Of a DNA stretch of 35,333 bases, positions 9,367 through 18,006 are shown piece after piece. Origin of the DNA: an uncultured Flavobacteriales bacterium (GTDB lineage Bacteria; Bacteroidota; Bacteroidia; Flavobacteriales_D; Sanyastnellaceae). Position numbers and translations under genes: made by a program. Within the stretch, counting starts at the first letter, position 1. Each line of letters starts with the position of its first letter. Below the pieces are notes generated by a model, which was given only the letters and a program-made list of their open reading frames with translations, was not told the origin of the DNA and did not search any database. Location: assembly GCA_913041065.1 (NCBI GenBank), contig CAJWII010000005.1:1-35333 (forward strand), written 5' to 3'.

Positions 9367-10085
9367 CAGGCCGTCATTCCGTGAAGGACAACCTTCTCGC
9401 CGTGCAAGCCCAGGTGGAGGAGCAGGCTCAGGAGGCCGGCCACGAAGTGCATTTGGTCGCTGTCAGCAAGACCAAACCCGACGAAGACCTCCTGGCCGCC
9501 TACAACACAGGCCAGCGCGACTTCGGCGAAAACCGCGTGCAAGAATTGGTCGGCAAAGCAGCACGGCTGCCCCAAGACATCCGGTGGCACATGATCGGCC
9601 ACATCCAAACCAACAAGATCAAGGACTTCCTGCCATGCGTGCATTTGGTGCACGGTGTCGATCGGGTGAAAGTCCTGGACGTGATGGAGCGGGAGGCGAC
9701 CAAGCTCGACCGAACCGTCGACCTCCTGCTTCAAGTGCACATCGCTTCTGAGTCCTCGAAGTTTGGGTTCAGTCCGGAAGAACTTCACGACCTCGCACAA
9801 TCTGAAGTGTGGGAGGCGTATCCGCACCTGCGGCCAGTGGGCTTGATGGGCATGGCCACCTTCACCGACGACCAAGCCCAGGTGCGTGGTGAATTCAAGT
9901 CGCTTCGCACCTTGTTTCAGGAATTGCAACAACCCATGGCGGCCGTCGCCTCGGCACGCGGGGCCGGGTGGCACACCCTGAGTATGGGCATGAGCGGCGA
10001 CTGGCCCTTGGCTGTGGAAGAAGGCAGTACAATGGTGCGTGTGGGCAGCGCCATTTTTGGGGTGCGAAACGCCACAAAGCTTTGA
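9363..10085 (+). CDS. YggS/PLPBP family pyridoxal-phosphate-dependent protein
   Basis: HLVAVSKTKPDEDLLAAYNTGQRDFGENRVQELVGKAARLPQDIRWHMIGHIQTNKIKDFLP ... LSMGMSGDWPLAVEEGSTMVRVGSAIFG; start at ATG 9363 (ATGA overlap). Confidence 0.95.
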   Translation: MTGRHSVKDNLLAVQAQVEEQAQEAGHEVHLVAVSKTKPDEDLLAAYNTGQRDFGENRVQELVGKAARLPQDIRWHMIGHIQTNKIKDFLPCVHLVHGVDRVKVLDVMEREATKLDRTVDLLLQVHIASESSKFGFSPEELHDLAQSEVWEAYPHLRPVGLMGMATFTDDQAQVRGEFKSLRTLFQELQQPMAAVASARGAGWHTLSMGMSGDWPLAVEEGSTMVRVGSAIFGVRNATKL

Positions 10086-10384
10086 CATTCAAGGAATTTT
10101 GTGCCAAGCACGAACCTTGGTTTCAAGGCTGGCTCGTGTTGGCGCCGATTGTGGGGTTTGGCAGCACGACCCTGGTCAAAAACCAACTGTACCGCGTCTG
10201 GAAGGTGACCCACGGACTCACCGACAGCATCTCGGCGCAGCAGGCTCGAGAGATGGGACTCAACCCGCCAGATTGGTCGGGGGCGGCGTGGTACGGGCTG
10301 GCAGCTGCCTGTCTCTTCACGGTGTTTTACGTCTTGGCTGTCCGCACTTGGTCTCGGCACACCCCGCAAGAATCGGAGGACTGA
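10082..10384 (+). CDS. small membrane protein of unknown function, probable TTG start
   Basis: From TTG 10082 (TTGA overlapping the yggS stop): LTFKEFCAKHEPWFQGWLVLAPIVGFGSTTLVKNQLYRVW...WYGLAAACLFTVFYVLAVRTWSRH; two hydrophobic segments. The ATG start at 9968 in the track lies inside yggS. Confidence 0.65.
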   Translation: MTFKEFCAKHEPWFQGWLVLAPIVGFGSTTLVKNQLYRVWKVTHGLTDSISAQQAREMGLNPPDWSGAAWYGLAAACLFTVFYVLAVRTWSRHTPQESED

Positions 10385-10402
10385 GGCCGTACCTTCCGAC
10401 CC

Positions 10403-11509
10403 ATGAAACGACTGTCCTCCCTCCTGCTCTGTTCCGCCGCTTGTTTGACCTCCGCGTGGGGCCAAACCCTCACTTCCATTGAAGCCGTCGAGTACGAGCC
10501 CAACAGCGACCGTTGGGTGGTGAGCAACGGCAACAGCATGCTGGTGACGGCAGACGAAGGCGTGACCTGGAACACCTTCGGAAGCGGAGGCGCCACCCAC
10601 GGCATGGAAGTGCTCGGATCGACCTTGTTTGCCATCCAAAACAACGTCCTCCGCGCCTACGACGTGGTGACTGAAGACCAAATTGGTTCTGTCATCCCGT
10701 TGGGCGTCACATTCCTCAATGGGATGGGCAGCTTTAGCAACGACGAAGGGGATTTTCTCGTGGTCAGCGATTTTGGAACTGGACGCATCCTGAAAGTCGA
10801 CGTGACCGACCCCATGGACATGCAAGTCAGCACACTGGTGGGCAACACCGGCACGACGCCCAACGGCGTCACCGTGGTGGACCAAACTGCGTACGTCGTG
10901 AATTGGGGGGGCAACGCTTCTGTGCTGGCCATCGACGTCGAGACGGGCGAACAAAGCACCATCCTCGGCAACTCCGGACTGGGCAACTGCGACGGCGTCG
11001 ACCACGTGTGGGGAAGCTTTGTGGTCAGCTCCTGGTCACCACAGCGGCTCACCTTGTTCACGATGGACGACGACGGCGCGTGGTCCGACGGCGAAACTCT
11101 GGTGCAAGGCAGCCCCTTGAGCAACCCGGCCGACCTCAGCATCAACACGGCTGGCGACACCTATGCGGTGGCGTGCAGCGGCAACAACACCGTGTACTTC
11201 GGCAACCTGATGGACTGGAACGACGTGACCGAATGGGCCGCCCCCTTCGACACACACGCTGCGTGGGCTGGGACCAACTTGGAATTGGCCCAGGCTCAAG
11301 ATGGCCAATGGACCTTGCGTGGGTTCGACTTGCAAGGACGTCAGCTGGGTTCGCACAAGGTCGCGCTACCTCAGGGCACCAGCCGCCTTTCCCGGTCAGA
11401 AGTCGGCACATGGCTTGAACGTGCCTCTTTGGCGGAAGTCACTTTCCAACCCAACGGGGCCCACGCTGGAACATTCCGGACCACGCTCAAGCGAACGGCA
11501 CTCCGTTAA
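10403..11509 (+). CDS. secreted beta-propeller/SMP-30-like protein of unknown function
   Basis: Signal peptide MKRLSSLLLCSAACLTSAWGQ; repeats such as VVSDFGTGRILKVDVTDP and GVTVVDQTAYVVNWGGNASVLAIDVETG suggest a propeller. Confidence 0.75.
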   Translation: MKRLSSLLLCSAACLTSAWGQTLTSIEAVEYEPNSDRWVVSNGNSMLVTADEGVTWNTFGSGGATHGMEVLGSTLFAIQNNVLRAYDVVTEDQIGSVIPLGVTFLNGMGSFSNDEGDFLVVSDFGTGRILKVDVTDPMDMQVSTLVGNTGTTPNGVTVVDQTAYVVNWGGNASVLAIDVETGEQSTILGNSGLGNCDGVDHVWGSFVVSSWSPQRLTLFTMDDDGAWSDGETLVQGSPLSNPADLSINTAGDTYAVACSGNNTVYFGNLMDWNDVTEWAAPFDTHAAWAGTNLELAQAQDGQWTLRGFDLQGRQLGSHKVALPQGTSRLSRSEVGTWLERASLAEVTFQPNGAHAGTFRTTLKRTALR

Positions 11510-13962
11510 ACCGGATCCACATCCACGGTCAGGCGGAGACGCTTCCAGCGGGCGTCTTTCTGGAACTCTTCCAAGTCTGCCTCGAGCAACGGACGGTATT
11601 GCTGGGGAGCCAAGCTTCGCTCAAATTTCAGGGTGAGTTGGCGGATGTGCAGGTCGTTGATGCGCGCCAGCGCCGGGGTATCCGGTCCAATGATCCGGTC
11701 TCCAAACCGCTGATGCAAACGGGCCGCCAACACAGATGCACCGGCCTCCACCCGCTGCGCATCGGAATGCTTCAACGTCAGGCGAATCATCCGCACGTAA
11801 GGCGGGTACATGTACGTCTCACGCTCGGTCAATTCGCGCTTCACCACGGCCTCGTGGTCTTGCTCCACGACGTGCTGCAACAACCAGTGGTCTGCACTGA
11901 ACGACTGGATGACCACCTTGCCTCGGGGTCCATCGTTGGACCGGCCCGCGCGACCTGACACCTGGGTCAGCATTTGGTACGCCCGTTCGAAAGACCTGAA
12001 ATCCGGGAACGTGAGCATGCGGTCTGCAGACAGCACCCCCACCAAGCCTACGTTTGCAAAATCGAGACCTTTGGACACCATTTGCGTTCCCACCAAGATG
12101 TCGTACTCCTGGTCCGCAAAAGCTTCCAAAAGCCTGGCGTGGTCCGTCTTCTTCCGGGTGGTGTCCAAATCCATCCGCGCCACCCGAGCCGTGGGGAACA
12201 GCTCTTGGAGTTCTTCCTCGATACGCTCGGTGCCCAATCCTTGGGGTTTGAGTGCAGTGCTGCCGCAAGCGATGCACGTGGTGGGCGCTGGGCGCTCATG
12301 GTACCCGCAATGGTGGCAGTGCAACCCGCCCAAGGTTTTGTGCACCACAAGAGGGATGTCGCAGCGCTCGCACATCGGGGCATGGCCGCATTGTGTGCAT
12401 TGCATGGAAGGCGCGTAGCCGCGGCGATTTTGAAACAGAATCACCTGCCTGCCCGCATCCAAAGCCGCATCCATCTCGTCCCGCAGCAACTTGCTGAACC
12501 CGCCGCGCATGCTGCGTTGCTTGTGCTCCTTCTTCAAATCCGCCACGAAAATCTCAGGCAGCATCGCGCCCCCAAACCGCTCGGTCAGGGAGACCCGGTT
12601 GAGGCGGCCTTGGTCCACCAGCCATTGCGTCTCCACAGCCGGGGTCGCCGACCCGAGCACCGTGGGCACCTTTTTCTTGGCGGCCATCCACAGGGCCACA
12701 TCACGGGCGTGGTAGCGGGGGGCGGGGTCGTGTTGCTTGAAACTGGGTTCGTGTTCTTCGTCGACCACAATCAACCCCAGTTTTGGCAAGGGCAACAACA
12801 CGGCACTTCGGGCGCCCACGATGAGCTGGCCCTGTTGCGGCGCCATGACCTGCATCCAGGTGTTGGTCCGCTCTCGGCTTGAAAATCGGCTGTGGTACAC
12901 CTGCACCACGTCGCCAAAAAACCGACGCAGGCGGGCGATCAACTGGGTGGTCAAGGCGATTTCCGGCACCAAAAACAACACTTGGTTTCCCGCGGACAAC
13001 GCCTCGGCAATGAGGTGGGTGTAGATCTCCGTCTTTCCAGAACCCGTGACCCCCTGCAACAACACCGGCGTGCGCGCCACCAGCGAACTGTGGACGTCGT
13101 TGTAGGCCTTGGTTTGGGCGTCGGACAGGGCTGGAAGGCTGGCCGCACCTGGGGCGCTGGGCTGGGCAGGCTTGCGGTCCTCCAGCTGCAGGATGCCACG
13201 CTCCACCCACTTCTTGACGATGGTGGCATCTGTGCGACTGCGCTTTTGGGCTTGGATTTTGGGCAATTCGCCATGCTCAACCACCGTCAGCAACAGGCGT
13301 TCCATGGCCGCAGCACGAACCCCAGCCCACGCCAACGCCTCGGACAGGTCCGACTCGGTCACCCCATCGGCCACCTTGAGCCAGGCGACAGGCCTGGGTT
13401 GGGTGTGCTCCTGGAGCTCCTCCTTGGTCAGCACGAGCCCTCGTTGGATCAACGTCTTGATGATGTGCTGGGGGTGGCGTACGTCCAACAGGTCTGCGCA
13501 TTCACGCAACGTCATGGCCTCCCGCACATGCAAGGCGTCCAAGAGCAGCAGCGCCGTGTCGCTCAACCCGGCTTCCGACACTTGGCCGGCATCCGGATGC
13601 ACCACGATTTGGGTGGTGCTTTCAAGTTTCATCCCGGCAGGGAGGGCCGCGCCAATCATCTCACCCAGGGTGCACATGTAATGCGAAGCCATCCACGCAA
13701 AGAGGTCTCGTTGCGCCACCGTCATGATGGGCGTTTCGTCCACCACGGCTTCCACCTCTTTCGCCACGTAGCCTTCCGGCGACCTTTGGTGGCTCTCCCA
13801 GACAATGGCCGTCCACTTTTTTCGTCCGAGCGCAACCACCACGCGCGCGCCCACCACCGGCGCTGTACCGTCATCGAACCACTTGTACGTCAGTGTTTTG
13901 GGTAGCGCCAAGGGCACCACCACCTCGACGTATATGGGGGATGTGTGAGAAGCTGTGGACAC
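11506..13962 (-). CDS. priA: primosomal protein N' (PriA helicase)
   Basis: LLQGVTGSGKTEIYTHLIAEAL (Walker A), VVDEEHEPSFKQHDPAPRYHARDVALW, LGSATPAVET, zinc-binding CTQCGHAPMCERCDIPLVVHKTLGGLHCHHCGY; GTG start. Confidence 0.97.
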   Translation of the reverse strand: MSTASHTSPIYVEVVVPLALPKTLTYKWFDDGTAPVVGARVVVALGRKKWTAIVWESHQRSPEGYVAKEVEAVVDETPIMTVAQRDLFAWMASHYMCTLGEMIGAALPAGMKLESTTQIVVHPDAGQVSEAGLSDTALLLLDALHVREAMTLRECADLLDVRHPQHIIKTLIQRGLVLTKEELQEHTQPRPVAWLKVADGVTESDLSEALAWAGVRAAAMERLLLTVVEHGELPKIQAQKRSRTDATIVKKWVERGILQLEDRKPAQPSAPGAASLPALSDAQTKAYNDVHSSLVARTPVLLQGVTGSGKTEIYTHLIAEALSAGNQVLFLVPEIALTTQLIARLRRFFGDVVQVYHSRFSSRERTNTWMQVMAPQQGQLIVGARSAVLLPLPKLGLIVVDEEHEPSFKQHDPAPRYHARDVALWMAAKKKVPTVLGSATPAVETQWLVDQGRLNRVSLTERFGGAMLPEIFVADLKKEHKQRSMRGGFSKLLRDEMDAALDAGRQVILFQNRRGYAPSMQCTQCGHAPMCERCDIPLVVHKTLGGLHCHHCGYHERPAPTTCIACGSTALKPQGLGTERIEEELQELFPTARVARMDLDTTRKKTDHARLLEAFADQEYDILVGTQMVSKGLDFANVGLVGVLSADRMLTFPDFRSFERAYQMLTQVSGRAGRSNDGPRGKVVIQSFSADHWLLQHVVEQDHEAVVKRELTERETYMYPPYVRMIRLTLKHSDAQRVEAGASVLAARLHQRFGDRIIGPDTPALARINDLHIRQLTLKFERSLAPQQYRPLLEADLEEFQKDARWKRLRLTVDVDPV

Positions 13963-14024
13963 GAAGGGGAAAATTAGGACTCACGGCGCGCAAACCTCGC
14001 AGGCTTCCGCGTGTTCTTTGAAGC

Positions 14025-14498
14025 ATGGCGACATGCATTTCCCCCCTCCAGGTCGGCGACAACGCCCCCGCGTTCTCCGCCCCTGACCAACACGGCAACG
14101 TCCGGACGTTGGCTGAATTTGCAGGACAAAAGTTGGTCTTGTATTTCTACCCCAAGGACAACACCCCTGGGTGCACCAACCAAGCGTGCAACTTGAACGA
14201 GAACTTGGGTGCGCTCCAAGCCGCGGGCTACACCGTCTTGGGGGTCAGCAAGGACCCCGCCAAATCGCACCACAAATTCATCGACAAGCATGGCCTCGGG
14301 TTTGACTTGCTCTGCGACGAGGAGTTGAGTGTGCACCACACCTTCGGAGTCTGGGGGCCCAAGAAATTCATGGGCCGAGAATTCGACGGCACGCACCGCA
14401 CCACATTTGTGATCGAAGCGGATGGCACCATCGGACGCATCATCGCCAAACCGAAGGTCAAAACGCACGCGGAAGAAATCCTCCAACCCGAGGCTTGA
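14025..14498 (+). CDS. bcp: thioredoxin-dependent peroxiredoxin, Bcp/PrxQ type
   Basis: [67 protein letters not shown]. Confidence 0.95.
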   Translation: MATCISPLQVGDNAPAFSAPDQHGNVRTLAEFAGQKLVLYFYPKDNTPGCTNQACNLNENLGALQAAGYTVLGVSKDPAKSHHKFIDKHGLGFDLLCDEELSVHHTFGVWGPKKFMGREFDGTHRTTFVIEADGTIGRIIAKPKVKTHAEEILQPEA

Positions 14499-14536
14499 CA
14501 TCCGACGTTCATTGATTTCAAGCCGTCGTGGACAAA

Positions 14537-14567
14537 ACGGAGTCCCCTCCGTAAGTCCTTTACGGAG
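14537..14567. promoter_or_regulatory. direct repeat plus inverted repeat upstream of recA
   Basis: ACGGAG (14537-14542), CTCCGTAA (14547-14554), TTACGGAG (14560-14567): perfect 8-bp inverted repeat with 5-nt loop, plus a second competing ACGGAG arm; no following T-run. Confidence 0.55.
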
Positions 14568-14576
14568 TGACCCGAA

Positions 14577-14584
14577 TACCTTCG
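14577..14584 (+). promoter_or_regulatory. candidate recA -7 box TACCTTCG
   Basis: One mismatch from TAnnTTTG, 17 nt before the recA ATG and just downstream of the inverted repeat. Confidence 0.35.
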
Positions 14585-14601
14585 CCCAAAACAACAGAAC
14601 A

Positions 14602-15636
14602 ATGGCAGCCAACAACGACAAATTGAAAGCCCTCCAACTGACCATGGACCGGTTGGACAAGACCTACGGCAAGGGCACCGTGATGAAACTCGGCGCGGAA
14701 GCGGTGGAGAAAATTGACGCCATCCCCAGCGGCAGCCTCAACCTCGACTTGGCCCTCGGCATAGGCGGGTACCCCAAGGGACGAGTCGTCGAGATATACG
14801 GCCCTGAATCTTCAGGGAAGACCACGCTGGCCATCCACGCCATAGCCGAGTGCCAAAAGCAAGGTGGCATCTGCGCCATTGTCGACGCCGAACACGCGTT
14901 CGACAAATTCTACGCCGAGAACTTGGGCGTGGACACCGAGAACCTCCTGATTTCTCAGCCAGACAACGGCGAGCAAGCCCTCGAAATTGCAGACAACCTC
15001 ATCCGTTCCGGCGCCATCGATCTCATTGTGATTGACTCTGTCGCCGCCCTGACGCCCCGTGCAGAAATCGAAGGCGAAATGTCCGACAGCTCCGTCGGCT
15101 TGCAAGCGCGGCTCATGTCCAAGGCCTTGCGGAAGCTCACGGGAACCATCAGCAAAACAGGGTGCTGCTGCATCTTCATCAACCAACTTCGCGAGAAGAT
15201 TGGGGTGATGTTTGGCAACCCAGAAACCACCACCGGCGGCAACGCGCTGAAGTTTTACTCCTCGGTGCGTGTCGATATCCGCCGCTCCACCCAAATCAAA
15301 GACGGCGACGCCGTGCAGGGAAACCGCACCAAGGTCAAAATCGTCAAGAACAAAGTGGCGCCGCCGTTCCGCCGCGCGGAGTTCGACATCATGTACGGCG
15401 AAGGCATTTCCAAATCTGGGGAAATCATCGACCTCGGTGTGGACCACGGCATCATCAAGAAAAGCGGTTCCTGGTTCTCCTACGGCGACACCAAATTGGG
15501 CCAAGGCCGGGACGCCGTGAAAGGGTTGATTGAAGACAATCCCGAATTGATGGAAGAACTGGAAGCCAAAATTGTGGAGGCCGTGAGTCCCACCAAGGCT
15601 GAAGCCAAGGAAGAAGAAGCTGCAGAATTGGCATGA
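14602..15636 (+). CDS. recA: recombinase RecA
   Basis: [31 protein letters not shown]...[52 protein letters not shown]...; start refined to 14602. Confidence 0.98.
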   Translation: MAANNDKLKALQLTMDRLDKTYGKGTVMKLGAEAVEKIDAIPSGSLNLDLALGIGGYPKGRVVEIYGPESSGKTTLAIHAIAECQKQGGICAIVDAEHAFDKFYAENLGVDTENLLISQPDNGEQALEIADNLIRSGAIDLIVIDSVAALTPRAEIEGEMSDSSVGLQARLMSKALRKLTGTISKTGCCCIFINQLREKIGVMFGNPETTTGGNALKFYSSVRVDIRRSTQIKDGDAVQGNRTKVKIVKNKVAPPFRRAEFDIMYGEGISKSGEIIDLGVDHGIIKKSGSWFSYGDTKLGQGRDAVKGLIEDNPELMEELEAKIVEAVSPTKAEAKEEEAAELA

Positions 15637-16694
15637 CTTCGTCGCTGCTTTCTCAATTCAAACACAACATGCAAAGCGGGGTGTCCATGGGGCTCCTCGC
15701 TTTGGCATTTGTGGGGTGTGTCCCCCCCTCTATTGACACGACAGATACCGACAGCCAGGACGCCGCCATCCTGGACAGCGCCGCCCATTTCAACGCTTGG
15801 ATTCTGGATTCCCCAGAAGACGCCAGCAGGTATGTCGACCGCGCAGCGTGGCATCTGCGCCAAGGCCGAATCACCTTGGGCTTGGAGGACCTCAACTTGG
15901 CCCTCAAAGCCGACTCCAACCACGCCCCTGCGTGGAGCGCCAAGGCCGACGCGCTGTACCTGACCCAGGCCTTCGAGCCATGCATTGAGCACTTGGACGC
16001 GTGCTTGGAGGTGGCTCCCTCTCACATTCCGTGTCTGCTCCGGCGCGCTGAAATGCACATCCACTTGGGCCAGCACCCCGAAGCGTTCGCGAAGTTGAAC
16101 GACGTGCTCCGCAGAGACGCCTTGAACCACGAGGCATACTGGATGAAAGGCATGATTTACCGAGACCAAGGCAACGCGGCCAACGCCAAGAGCTCGTTTC
16201 AAACCGCCGTGGAAGTCAACCCTGACTTCTTCGACGGATACATCGCCTTGGGTCTGGCCTTGGCGGCGGAAAACGACACCCTCGCCATCGGATATTACAC
16301 CACGGCGATGGAGCTCAAATCGAACAGCGTGGAGGCAAAGTACAATCTGGCGTACTTCTTGCAAGAGCGTCAGCCCACGTCTCGCTCTCTCTTGCTGCGC
16401 GCCCTCAGCTTGTACCGCGACATTTTGAAGCTAGACAGCCAGAACGCGACAGCGGCCTTCAACCAAGGGTACATCCACCTGGAACACTTTCAGCAATACG
16501 ACAGTGCCGTTGTGCATTTCAGCCGAGCCATCGATGCGCTGCCCTACTACCACCAAGCATTCTACAACCGCGGGTTGGCTTATGAGAGTCTAGACGACTT
16601 GCGCCAAGCAGAGCTGGACTACCGTGAGGCCTTGCGTTGCCAACCCGACTTCACTTCAGCGGCGTTGGCCCTGCAGCGCGTTCTGGACCGCTGA
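15633..16694 (+). CDS. TPR-repeat lipoprotein, translationally coupled to recA
   Basis: Lipobox-like [10 protein letters not shown]; multiple TPR motifs ([77 protein letters not shown]); ATGA overlap with recA. Confidence 0.88.
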   Translation: MTSSLLSQFKHNMQSGVSMGLLALAFVGCVPPSIDTTDTDSQDAAILDSAAHFNAWILDSPEDASRYVDRAAWHLRQGRITLGLEDLNLALKADSNHAPAWSAKADALYLTQAFEPCIEHLDACLEVAPSHIPCLLRRAEMHIHLGQHPEAFAKLNDVLRRDALNHEAYWMKGMIYRDQGNAANAKSSFQTAVEVNPDFFDGYIALGLALAAENDTLAIGYYTTAMELKSNSVEAKYNLAYFLQERQPTSRSLLLRALSLYRDILKLDSQNATAAFNQGYIHLEHFQQYDSAVVHFSRAIDALPYYHQAFYNRGLAYESLDDLRQAELDYREALRCQPDFTSAALALQRVLDR

Positions 16695-16720
16695 GCCTCT
16701 CGCCGGCATCCGCGTGCATG

Positions 16721-16749
16721 AAAAAGGGCGGCCCGTGAGGACCGCCCTT
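16721..16749 (-). terminator. intrinsic terminator of the thrS-infC-rpmI-rplT operon, between converging genes
   Basis: AAGGGCGG / CCGCCCTT stem (with an inner CC/GG extension after one mismatch); reads into a T-run on the minus strand (complement of AAAAA at 16721-16725). Confidence 0.75.
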
Positions 16750-16776
16750 CTCTTCACCCACCACAGGTGATTGTTC

Positions 16777-17121
16777 TTATTTGACTTTATCCACCACGGC
16801 CTTGAAGGCTTCGGGGTGGTTCATCGCGAGGTCCGCGAGGACCTTGCGGTTGAGCTCGATGCCCGACTTGGACAACTTGCCCATGAATACGCTGTAGGAC
16901 ATTCCGTGTTGACGAGATCCAGCGTTGATGCGCTGAATCCACAAGCTGCGGAATTGACGCTTGCGGAGCTTTCGTCCGACGTAGGCGTATTGGAGACCTT
17001 TTTCGACGGCGTTCTTGGCGACCGTCCAGACGTTTTTGCGGGCACCGTAGTACCCCTTCGCCATTTTGAGGACCTTCTTGCGACGAGCGCGTGAGGCCAC
17101 GGCATTTTTTGATCTTGGCAT
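16777..17121 (-). CDS. rplT: 50S ribosomal protein L20
   Basis: [70 protein letters not shown]. Confidence 0.98.
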   Translation of the reverse strand: MPRSKNAVASRARRKKVLKMAKGYYGARKNVWTVAKNAVEKGLQYAYVGRKLRKRQFRSLWIQRINAGSRQHGMSYSVFMGKLSKSGIELNRKVLADLAMNHPEAFKAVVDKVK

Positions 17122-17216
17122 TTTTGTGTTCTTGTTTGGTGGTTGGCGTTGGGCATATGCTCAAACTTGGAAGGCCAAACACCGGGTGAAACAAACCAGT
17201 GTCTTCTGTAGGTCGA

Positions 17217-17411
17217 TCAGACCAACAACTGACGCTTGATGTTGGGCACGTCCGCCTTGTCGACGGTGGTGGCGTGCGTGAGGTTGCGCTTTTGCTTGGT
17301 GCCTTTCTTGGTCAAGATGTGACTCTTGAAGGCGTGCTTGCGCTTGATTTTGCCAGTTCCAGTCAGCTTGAAACGCTTCTTGGCGCTGGATTTTGTTTTC
17401 ATCTTCGGCAT
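17217..17411 (-). CDS. rpmI: 50S ribosomal protein L35
   Basis: [64 protein letters not shown]. Confidence 0.98.
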   Translation of the reverse strand: MPKMKTKSSAKKRFKLTGTGKIKRKHAFKSHILTKKGTKQKRNLTHATTVDKADVPNIKRQLLV

Positions 17412-17436
17412 GGCCTCGGAATTGAGTTGTGGTGGG

Positions 17437-17991
17437 TTATTTCTTCTTCGGATTGAACATGACAGTCATGCGCTTGCCCTCGAGTTTGGGCATCTGCTCC
17501 AAGGCTCCCAAGTCTTCCAGTTCTTGGGCAAACTTCAAGAGGAGGATTTCTCCTCGCTCTTTGAAGACGATCGTCCGGCCACGGAAGAACACGTAGGCTT
17601 TCACCTTGGATCCTTCTTCCAAAAACTTACGAGCGTGCTTGAGCTTGAACTGAAAGTCGTGGTCGTCGGTGTTGGGACCAAAGCGAATCTCCTTGATCGC
17701 CACCTTCGACTGGTTGGCCTTGAGCTCTTTCTGTTTCTTCTTCTGCGCGTAGAGGAATTTCCGGTAGTCGATGATGCGACACACGGGCGGATCTGCCTTG
17801 GGGCTGATCTCCACCAAATCGAGCTCGAGTTCCTTCGCTTGGGCGAGTGCTGCCCGGGTCTTCACGATGGCCGGTTCGACGTTGTCGCCCACAAGGCGAA
17901 CGGTGTCGACCGTGATTTTCTCGTTGATCCGGTGTGGATCTTCCTTAATGACCCTGCCGCGAAAGCCGGTCCTTCTTCTGCGTATTGCGAT
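17437..17991 (-). CDS. infC: translation initiation factor IF-3, apparent non-canonical ATC start
   Basis: Reading the ORF-track frame upstream of 17892 gives (ATC)[80 protein letters not shown]..., a full IF-3 N-domain; no ATG/GTG/TTG between the thrS stop and the internal GTG at V-G-D-N. Confidence 0.9.
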   Translation of the reverse strand: MAIRRRRTGFRGRVIKEDPHRINEKITVDTVRLVGDNVEPAIVKTRAALAQAKELELDLVEISPKADPPVCRIIDYRKFLYAQKKKQKELKANQSKVAIKEIRFGPNTDDHDFQFKLKHARKFLEEGSKVKAYVFFRGRTIVFKERGEILLLKFAQELEDLGALEQMPKLEGKRMTVMFNPKKK

Positions 17992-18006
17992 GACTGTGGT
18001 GTTTAG

